Position numbers and translations under genes: made by a program
Source of the DNA: Lunularia cruciata
Taxonomy: Eukaryota > Streptophyta > Marchantiopsida > Lunulariales > Lunulariaceae
Length of the DNA: 64,000 nt
NCBI GenBank assembly: GCA_948567375.1
Contig: OX419755.1
Coordinates: 68,886,944 to 68,950,943 of the forward strand
Reading direction: 5' to 3'
Part shown: in pieces, positions 58,001 to 64,000 of the stretch
Position numbering within the stretch: the first letter of the stretch is position 1
Layout of the letters: the number at the start of each line of letters is the position of its first letter
Notes under the pieces: generated by a model
The model's input: the letters and a program-made list of their open reading frames with translations, nothing else
Told to the model about the DNA's origin: nothing
Databases searched by the model: none

Positions 58001-58565
58001 GACCACTATATCCCAATCTCTCCAACAAGCCAAATCTCACCTCCTCGTTGCTCAGAATTGCCAAAAACAATATGCGAACAATCATCGTCGTGATCTCACC
58101 TTTGAAGTTGGTGATAAAATCATGCTATCCTCTAGTAACCTCCCTCTCCCACTTGATACCCAAGTTCGTAAACTTGCTCCTAATTGGATAGGAACCTTTG
58201 ATATCACCCACATTATCTCTCCTGTTGCTTATCGACTTGCCTTACCTTGTCACATGCGTATCCATCCTGTCTTTCATGTTTCCAAGTTAAAACCCTTTGT
58301 TCCTAACCCTTCTTCCTTTTCCTCTTGAGTCCAACCTCCCCTTCTTCCTATCCCTATCAATGATCATGAGGAGTACGAAGTTGATCATATCCTTGCACGT
58401 CGCCATATTCAACGAGGCCGTCGCCAAGATACGGAGTACAAGGTCCTTTGGAAAGAGTATCCCCTTCATGATGCCACATGGGAACCTCTTTCTCACCTTC
58501 AGAATGCACAGATGGCCATCAAGGAATTTGAAGCTTTACTGGCAACGAGGACGTCCACCAACTAG
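55038..58565 (+). pseudogene. Pol of element C (protease, RT, RNase H, integrase, chromodomain)
   Basis: Pol is all in one frame, -1 relative to gag. The protease (55038-55315) has LVDFGSSENC in place of D-[ST]-G. A spacer with three exact-length 60-base repeats follows (55414-55593). RT (about 55780-56470) has [29 protein letters not shown] and FLDDILIYS. RNase H (56640-57030) has VVDFDASNFAIGA. The integrase (57240-57930) has the H-H-C-C site (HDLPIAGHMG, CESCQ), DLITSLPK and ISDQDPRF, but Lys (57777-57779) in DGQTKCANRT where Glu is expected. The chromodomain (VLWKEYPLHDATWEP) is near 58440-58490. Stops at 55314, 55848, 56361, 56799, 57252, 57369, 57795 and 58326 are all substitutions. Confidence 0.93.
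55414..55593 (+). repeat. Three tandem 60-bp coding repeats between protease and RT
   Basis: Units start at 55414, 55474 and 55534. Each encodes 20 residues of the form S-[QL]-[DE]-GKF..(K/E)...EQ..(K/E).DE. The frame is kept because 60 is a multiple of three. G has about three units and F about two. Confidence 0.92.
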
Positions 58566-58566
58566 C

Positions 58567-58578
58567 GGCAAGGGAATA
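58567..58578 (+). promoter_or_regulatory. Polypurine tract of element C
   Basis: GGCAAGGGAATA lies directly before the 3' LTR start TGTAACAATATGG. G and F have equivalent tracts. Confidence 0.85.
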
Positions 58579-58990
58579 TGTAACAATATGGAGTTTAGAG
58601 ACGAAGTTAGTCGGGCTTACAAAGTAGAGAATAGCCTAGAATATTCTAGAAGCATCTAAGAAGCTTCTTGGGAAGCTTTCTAACTAGTTAACTTGCGCCC
58701 TAAGCAGGTAGCTTCTAGAAGGAAGCTTCTAGAAGCTTCTAACTAGCTTAGCTTGCACGCCAAGTAGGCGGCTTCTAGAAGGAAGCTTCTTGAGAAGCTT
58801 CCTAGTTAACTTGGCTTGCACTCCAAGAAAGCGGCTCAAGGAAGCTTCTTGAGAAGCTTCAAGAGTCTTGTATGCTACTTATAAATACCAAGGTTGAAGC
58901 TCATGCTAGGCATCGGAGTTTTCCCTCATTCAAGTGTCCTAATGTGAGTTTCCCTTCTCCTATTTCTCTCCTTAGTTTCGGTCTTTTACA
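58579..58990 (+). repeat. 3' LTR of element C with heat-shock-element array
   Basis: Three tandem repeats of about 60 bp (58682-58740, 58741-58801, 58802-58860) each carry palindromic GAA/TTC motifs. The sequence GAAGCTTCTAGAAGCTTC at 58722-58739 is a perfect four-unit heat-shock element. TATAAATA follows at 58880-58887. The LTR is followed by the CAAAC duplication. Confidence 0.93.
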
Positions 58991-60900
58991 CAAACTCTGA
59001 GGTGGTCTTGGGTAATTCACAAACGAGATCCATACTCACTTGTTCTCAATGTTGGGTAAGAGTGGGGAGAGGTTGAAGGAGCCCTATAGGAGCTTGATTA
59101 GAAGCTTTGTTTTATTGACAAAGTAGGCAGATGTGCACATAGTCCATCATGTCGTTGCTCATCTTAGGCCAATATTAATGGCGCTGGATTGCATCCAAGG
59201 TGTTGTCCACTCCGACATGACCTGCAATGGCCAAATCGTGGCATTCTGCTAGAATGGTGGTGCATGATTCTGGGACATTTGGGATCCATAATCTGCCATC
59301 ACAAAAGGTGAGTCCTTGGGTGCTAGTGATGCCTTTGGATGATTGCACTTCTACAATCTGTGAATCAGTTCTTGTAGCAACCAGAATCTATGGCCAAAAT
59401 TCAGGGTTAATCTTAACCTCTACCACCAAGTTGTTTGCTATTGGCATGCGGGAGAATGCATCTGCAAGTTGCTTCTTACCTTCCACGTAGGTGATTGTCA
59501 TGTTGAAGCATTATTGCCACTCTGCCCACCAAATCCAGTGATGAGATAGATCCTTCTACATCTTGAGGTAGACTAGAGGTTTGTGGTCTGTCTCTACTAC
59601 AAATGCCTTCTCACCCAGATAGTGCTTCCAATGCTTGGTTGCCAGAACAATGGCCAACTCTAGTCGTTCTGTGGTGTGGTAGTTACACTTTGCCGGTAAC
59701 AACTTTTGAGAGAAATATGCAATTGGATGCCATCCGTCATGCCACTCTTGTTGTAGGACTGCTCCTATTGCTATGCTTGATGCATCTATAGCCAACTTGA
59801 TTGGACATTTTGGGTCATACCACTTCAAGATTGGTGCATGTAGCAAGGCGGATTTCAAATTTTGAAAGGCCAACTCATGTGCGGTTGCTCATGTCTACTT
59901 CTTCCCCTTGCCAAGTAGTGCTGTTAAAGGCTGTGCAACCTTGGAGAAGTCCTTGACAAATCTACGATAGAATCTTGTCAACCCCAAGAAGCTCTTGAGT
60001 TAAGTCTGATCTTTTGGGGCACTCCATTTTTGAATGACCTCTATATTATCCATCAATACTTGAATACACTCTACACTTACTCTATGCCCCAAGTAGTCTA
60101 CTTCAGACTTGCCAAGCTTGCACTTTGAGATTTTGGCGTACAATCAATTCTGTCTTAGAACCTGGAGGACCTCTCGTAGATGTCATTTGTGTTCTGTCAT
60201 CGTGCTATTGTATACTAAGATATTGTTAAAGAAGACAATAACAAACTTATCCAAGTATGGATGAAATATGCCATTCATTAGACTCATGAAAGTTGCAGGT
60301 GCATTGGTGAGGCCAAAAGGCATCACAAGATACTTGAAGTGGCCATACTTGGCTCAAAAGGCAATTTTGTACACATCCTCCTCTGCAATTTGGATTTGAT
60401 TGTAACCGCTCCGCAAGTCCAATTTGGTGAAGTATCTTGCTCCATGGAGTTGATCAAACAGGTCATCCATGCAAGGTAAGGGGTATTTATTGTTCAATGT
60501 TTACTGATTGAGACCTCAATAGTCAATGCACATGTGCATTGTACCATCTTTCTTCTTCACAAACAAGACAGGAGCACCATATGGTGATATGCTAGGTTGG
60601 ATGAACCCCTTCTGCAACATCTCCTCAATTTGAATCTTACACTCCTCCAACTCATGAGATGATAGGCGATATGGGGCCTTACAAGGAGGTGTCTTCCCCA
60701 AGAGTGTCTTGATTTTATAATCAAATCTCCTTTTTGGTGGTAATCTTGAGGGTAGATCATAAAGAGAGACATCTTGAAATTCATCCATCATAGCCTTCAA
60801 TTTCTCAAGAATTTGTACATCAAGTTATGCACTCTGGACTTCTCTTATTAGACCCATGAAACATCTATCGGTCTTACAGACAATTGCCGTCCCTATGACA
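58991..60900 (-). pseudogene. Element B protease-distal pol: RT, RNase H, integrase N-terminus
   Basis: On the minus strand RT spans about 59950-60800, with [37 protein letters not shown] and an FFNNILVY block where DD is expected (near 60215-60240, catalytic Asp pair lost). RNase H (59556-59880) has LAIDASSIAIGAVLQQEWHDG. VEGKKQLADAFSRMP lies near 59440-59490. The integrase zinc site (CHDLAIAGHVG, LLCQ) is near 59100-59255. The frame has scattered stops and runs into the C insertion at 58990. Confidence 0.9.
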
Positions 60901-60914
60901 TATAGAGGCAATTC

Positions 60915-61319
60915 CTACCTATGTGATTTTTCTTTAACCCTAATGATTGACCATTGGTAGGTTCTCACTACTTTCTTCCTCCAATCTACCATAGGGTTGT
61001 AATGCTCTATCCATGGCATGCTTAAGATTGCATCATAATGAGCTAATTGTATCACTCGCCACTCAATTACTTCATGATATTCTCCTACAGAGAGTGTTAC
61101 CCGTATAGGTAATGATTCAATCCTCTCTGTTTTCCCATTAGGCAACTCTACTTCTTCACTCCTATCTCTCTCTAGATCCATTCCCAATCTTATTGCAACA
61201 GAGTAAGACAAGAAATTCTCTATTGCTCTTGGATCGATTAATACTCTCACTTGATTGCCTTTTAGGACTCCATTCACAACAATCAGGTTGTGAGGTTGCC
61301 TTTCGGGATCTTTGCGCAT
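60915..61319 (-). pseudogene. Element B protease
   Basis: This open segment of 134 codons has VLIDPRAIENFLSYSVA where a D-[ST]-G-A active site is expected, so Ser-Gly has become Pro-Arg. AILSMPWIEHYNPMVDW is the usual C-terminal block. The enzyme would be inactive. Confidence 0.85.
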
Positions 61320-61439
61320 TAGTCTTCTTCCTTCCCTTGCTTCTCTACTTCCTTATTGAGCAAGTAAGGCAACGAGGTACATTTATTTCCAATCTTTGTT
61401 TTCCAAAGTGATTTCCACTTCCTCTTCTTCAATGTGCCT

Positions 61440-62461
61440 CTCCATGTTGTTCAAAGATTGCCTATACAAAGGCCGAGGGCCGCTAGGGAAAGAAGTGCAA
61501 CAATTAGTAGATATGTGTCCAATATGGCCACAATTGTAACAACGACATTGTTATCCTTGAGTTCTTTCTCCTTGTGGGACTCCATCTCTTCATTCTTCTA
61601 CCTATTCACGCTCCCTTTGAAGCGGTCGTGCTTCTCAATCTTGAAATCAAAGGTTGCACAATTCCATTGGTACTAGTCCACCCATGTGTGGCATTTTTGC
61701 CTAATAATGTTGAGGTAGAACTACTTCTTCACCTCTACCTATGCTCTTGCTATTCTCTGTGCAAAAGCAATGGGTTCAAATACTATGTGAGGATTTTGCA
61801 CCATAACTTCTTGGCGAATCTGCTCCTTTCACCCTCGTTTGAAATTGTCGAGAGCCTCTACAGAACTCATGTTAGTTAATGCAACTTGTAGATCCAGAAA
61901 TGCATCCAAATACTCTTGTATGTTGTTCTTATGTCTCAATTCCCATAGTTGGGTTGGAGCCATCCGTAGAGAATCCACTGATTGGAAATTCTTCAACAAT
62001 CTTTCTTGCATTGCTATCCATGTGACCTCTCTTCTCTCTGCCAACATGGATCTTTCCCAAGCATCATACCATGTGAGGGCTTTATTGGTCAAGTACCCAC
62101 ATGCAAACACGCTTGCAACATGCTCCGTGATCTTTGTTGAGAACAATCAGAAATATCAATTCATTCTTGAGATCCAATTTTCCACTACTCCCATCATACG
62201 TTGCTCCTTGTAAGGCTCGATGTTGCAGGTCTTTTTCATCTGGAGTAGCAATGTGGCTTCATCGTTGATAGGGTTTGTAGGCACAGGTGCCTCTCTAAGT
62301 ACTTCAGTCATAGGTACTGGGTTTTGAGACGGCTCTTCTTCTTGCATGGCTTGATCGTTCCTGAGGATCTGCACTTGACTTTGTAATGTCTCCATGGTCA
62401 TCTTAATTTCTCAAAATTGATTCAACATCCTTTGCACCAACTCTTGCAATTGCAGATCCAT
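61440..62461 (-). pseudogene. Element B gag, decayed
   Basis: The probable start is ATG at 62461 (MDLQLQELVQRM). METLQSQVQILRNDQAM follows near 62350-62395. The capsid core is SVFACGYLTNKALTWYDAWERS, MQERLLKNFQSVD and ELRHKNNIQEYLDAF (61880-62120). A CRCYNCGHIG-like knuckle remnant lies near 61510-61550. Stops and frameshifts are present. Confidence 0.8.
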
Positions 62462-62494
62462 GGTTCCTACAACACTCAATTGCTAATGTCTACT

Positions 62495-62698
62495 TCAATA
62501 CAAAGTCAATATGATCACTCTGGAAGGTGCATGAACTATTGGAACTACCATTGGGACCTCAAAAGCTATCCCTTGTTGATAATACCCCTTGCCAAAATTC
62601 CTAACCATAAAATCTCTAACCATCACTTTTGGTCTCAATAGATAACGGATTTCTACTGGAGTGTTGAAAGGGAGAGGATTTGGGACATTCACATCCAT
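62495..62698 (-). CDS. Second leader ORF of element B (67 codons)
   Basis: The ATG comes four bases after the stop of the first leader ORF. It reads MDVNVPNPLPFN, later RNFG, 12 residues, PMVVPIVH, ending ILTLY. PNPLPxN is shared with the C leader ORF, and the Gly-12-Pro spacing with all others. It ends 34 bases before the gag ATG, in a different frame. Intact. Confidence 0.6.
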   Translation of the reverse strand: MDVNVPNPLPFNTPVEIRYLLRPKVMVRDFMVRNFGKGYYQQGIAFEVPMVVPIVHAPSRVIILTLY

Positions 62699-62702
62699 AT
62701 CA

Positions 62703-62924
62703 TCATAACAGAATGTAGATTGTCAAATCCCACTCTCTTTCATATATCACCACAGGTAGAATCATCGGGTTTGGTGAGTTCATCACCATGTCCATAAATT
62801 TTGCACCAAAGTGATAAACTAGCGATACCCTCATTTTCTCACACCAGATGTACATAACCTTGATGTGGAATGGATTCAAGAGTAGAAAGCTAGGTGTTGG
62901 AAATTGTCTTCTTGGTGTATCCAT
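62703..62924 (-). CDS. First leader ORF of element B (73 codons)
   Basis: It lies about 130 bases after the PBS. It has MDTPRRQF, FHIKVMYIWCEKMRVSL, HFG, 12 residues, PMILPVVIY and IYILL. YIW..MR matches leader ORF A of element E; ILPVV.Y and IY.L match C, F and G. The frame is intact in an element whose protease and RT are dead. Confidence 0.6.
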   Translation of the reverse strand: MDTPRRQFPTPSFLLLNPFHIKVMYIWCEKMRVSLVYHFGAKFMDMVMNSPNPMILPVVIYEREWDLTIYILL

Positions 62925-63052
62925 TCAGTCCGCTCTTTAAAGTCCTTCCTAAGTCTAGCAATTACTCTATGTTCTCCATCTCAAATTACTCAGTTTCAAT
63001 AGTTTGTGCTCTTCTAAGAGGAGTGATCCACTCTCTTGGACTAGAACACTCA

Positions 63053-63063
63053 CTCTGATACCA
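63053..63063 (-). promoter_or_regulatory. Primer-binding site of element B
   Basis: The reverse complement gives TGGTATCAGAG one base inside the 5' LTR, matching the 3' end of initiator Met tRNA, as in element C. Confidence 0.9.
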
Positions 63064-63064
63064 T

Positions 63065-63805
63065 TGTAATCCTCCGAGGACAAGAGAAGAGAGAAAACAC
63101 AGATTACACACTCAAACATTTGGTGCTCCAAAAGAGCACCTTCTCTTTATTATATATACAAAGAGGATCTCCTCCAAGGGAGCTCCACCATAGGATTTAG
63201 GCACACAGATAGGTGACATGTCATCAAGCTTCACCCTTGGATTAATTACTTGGATGGTTGACATGTTAGTCTAGGTCCTATCTGGTTGGTCAAACAAGCT
63301 TTGACCAAAGGGAATCTTTTAGGGAAACTTCCTATAGGAGTCTCAAAATCACGTAAGGTACCATTGGAAAGCTCTCAATGAGAAAAACACGGGGGGAAGG
63401 GAAGGCTTGCCTCTCTTTCATTTGGGGGGGGAGGGAATCTACACATTTTCAAGGCCTAATTCATCCGTTTAGGCCTCCAAAATTGCCTTCAAAGATTTCA
63501 GGCATATTTTGGTTCCTAATCTATTAGTAGAATTCCCCTTTTGATGATACCTCTTTCTGATCTCTTTAGTCCATCGTGTGTAACATCCTTCCAAATGTTA
63601 CCAAACAAATTCTCATGTTTAAATCATATATCTAGCTATTGGTTCTAAGGTTCTCAAGTCTATTTCAATTTCTGCCCTATTGGTAGAAATACTCTTTTGG
63701 TGATACTTCTATCTGATCTATTTTGACCATCATGTATAACATCATTCTAGATATTACCAAACCAAATTTCACATCTAGATCATATGGCTAGCTCTTGGTA
63801 TTACA
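63065..63805 (-). repeat. 5' LTR of element B
   Basis: This is 741 bp. On the + strand it runs from TGTAATCCTCCGAGG to TTGGTATTACA. A TATATAATAAAG-type promoter box on the minus strand is near 63147-63160. There is a G-rich run near 63424-63433. Two imperfect tandem copies of about 145 bp occupy the part from about 63500 to 63805 (the U3 start). Confidence 0.93.
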
Positions 63806-64000
63806 CTGTCCACCAATTGTTGATGTTTTGGAAGCTTCACTAACTCCCAGGTCTTGTTGTCAATCAATGATCACATCTCTCTCTGCATCAATGCATTCCA
63901 CTCAAGCTTGTTCATCAAAGCTAGAGCCTCATCATATGAAAAAGGTTTCTCTTCTTCCAAGATCAAATCCATGCCATCATCAGCATCATCATCAAGAGAG
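63806..64000 (-). pseudogene. Copia element H, segment before RT, continuing beyond the window
   Basis: On the minus strand the text DNKTWELVKLPKHQQLVD leads straight into the NKWVYKLK block at 51599 once B is removed. Upstream are codons for an acidic stretch (DDDADDGMD) and ALMNKLEWNALMQREM. This is the usual sequence before a copia RT. Confidence 0.9.

Larger units (their letters stand above)
53368..58990 (+). mobile_element. Ty3/gypsy chromovirus-type element C, complete, nested in B
   Basis: Perfect target duplications CAAAC lie at 53363-53367 and 58991-58995, interrupting B integrase. LTRs are 53368-53780 and 58579-58990 with about 17 differences over 413 positions by eye. The PBS TGGTATCAGAGC is at 53782-53793, matching initiator Met tRNA. 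The order is leader ORF, gag, pol in the -1 frame, chromodomain, purine tract GGCAAGGGAATA, 3' LTR. Frames are preserved nearly throughout; breaks are mostly single stop codons. It is the best preserved member of the G/C/F family. Confidence 0.97.
51600..63805 (-). mobile_element. Ty3/gypsy chromovirus-type element B, complete, split by element C
   Basis: This minus-strand element is inserted in copia H between codons of the RT start (left flank gives NNKWVYKLK, right flank WELVKLPKHQQLVD). LTRs are 51600-52315 (3') and 63065-63805 (5'). The PBS, read from the minus strand, is TGGTATCAGAG (63053-63063). The order is two tandem leader ORFs, gag, protease, RT, RNase H, integrase (interrupted by C), chromodomain, purine tract AAAAGGAGGGAGG, 3' LTR. 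Flanking 5-mers TTGTT and CTGTC are a decayed duplication (one mismatch each to a common sequence). Confidence 0.94.

Noticed and set aside
58682-58860. Regularly repeated palindromes looking like an array
   Set aside because: It is the tandem-repeat U3 of an LTR, present in every family copy. There are no unique spacers, so it is not a CRISPR array.

Overview
This is nuclear DNA of a land plant, most likely a seed plant with a large repeat-rich genome. A gymnosperm would fit, but that is a weak inference. The only recognisable host gene is the 3' end of a UPL3/UPL4-type HECT ubiquitin ligase on the + strand (2483-4433, six exons with GT..AG introns). Nearly everything else is transposable elements in several nested layers, mostly Ty3/gypsy LTR retrotransposons.

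Layout. 1-5.9 kb: HECT gene end and flanks, with an intronic repeat pair. 6.8-18.9 kb: two tail-to-tail copies of a degenerate non-LTR-like reverse transcriptase family (called X here). Copy 1 is split by a complete minus-strand gypsy element G (8666-14369, TSD ACAAG). Copy 2 is split by a solo LTR of family E (15938-16626). 18.9-23.8 kb: AT-rich DNA with no gene, containing a 275-bp foldback. 23.8-48 kb: an old, badly decayed gypsy element D, broken by a solo LTR of the G/C/F family (26409-26913), a solo LTR of family B (30957-31697), the young Tat/Athila-like element E (31848-39662), and an inverted B-type LTR (40151-46183) that itself contains element F (40388-45879). 48-49.7 kb: LTR and X fragments and AT-rich DNA. 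49.7-64 kb: a minus-strand copia element H, interrupted by gypsy B (51600-63805, minus), which is interrupted by gypsy C (53368-58990, plus, TSD CAAAC).

The most interesting signal is a small leader ORF of about 55-75 codons between primer-binding site and gag. It occurs in the G/C/F family (one copy per element), in B (two tandem copies) and in E (two copies flanking a further 157-codon zinc-motif ORF). All seven copies share a Gly, exactly twelve residues, then a Pro-hydrophobic(3)-Pro/Ser-x-Val core, although E and the others belong to different gypsy lineages. I do not recognise this peptide from any described family. Second, the G/C/F LTRs carry arrays of perfect heat-shock elements (GAAnnTTCnnGAA) just upstream of the TATA box, which suggests heat-responsive retrotransposons. 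Third, all copies of that family carry Phe at the Ser/Thr position of the protease D-[ST]-G motif, and C and G share Lys at the integrase catalytic Glu position, so some copies may have been mobilised in trans.

Element E is the youngest (about 9 differences between its 692-bp LTRs by eye), then C (about 17 over 413) and G (about 23 over 426). All identifications come from reading the sequence; no database search was possible.
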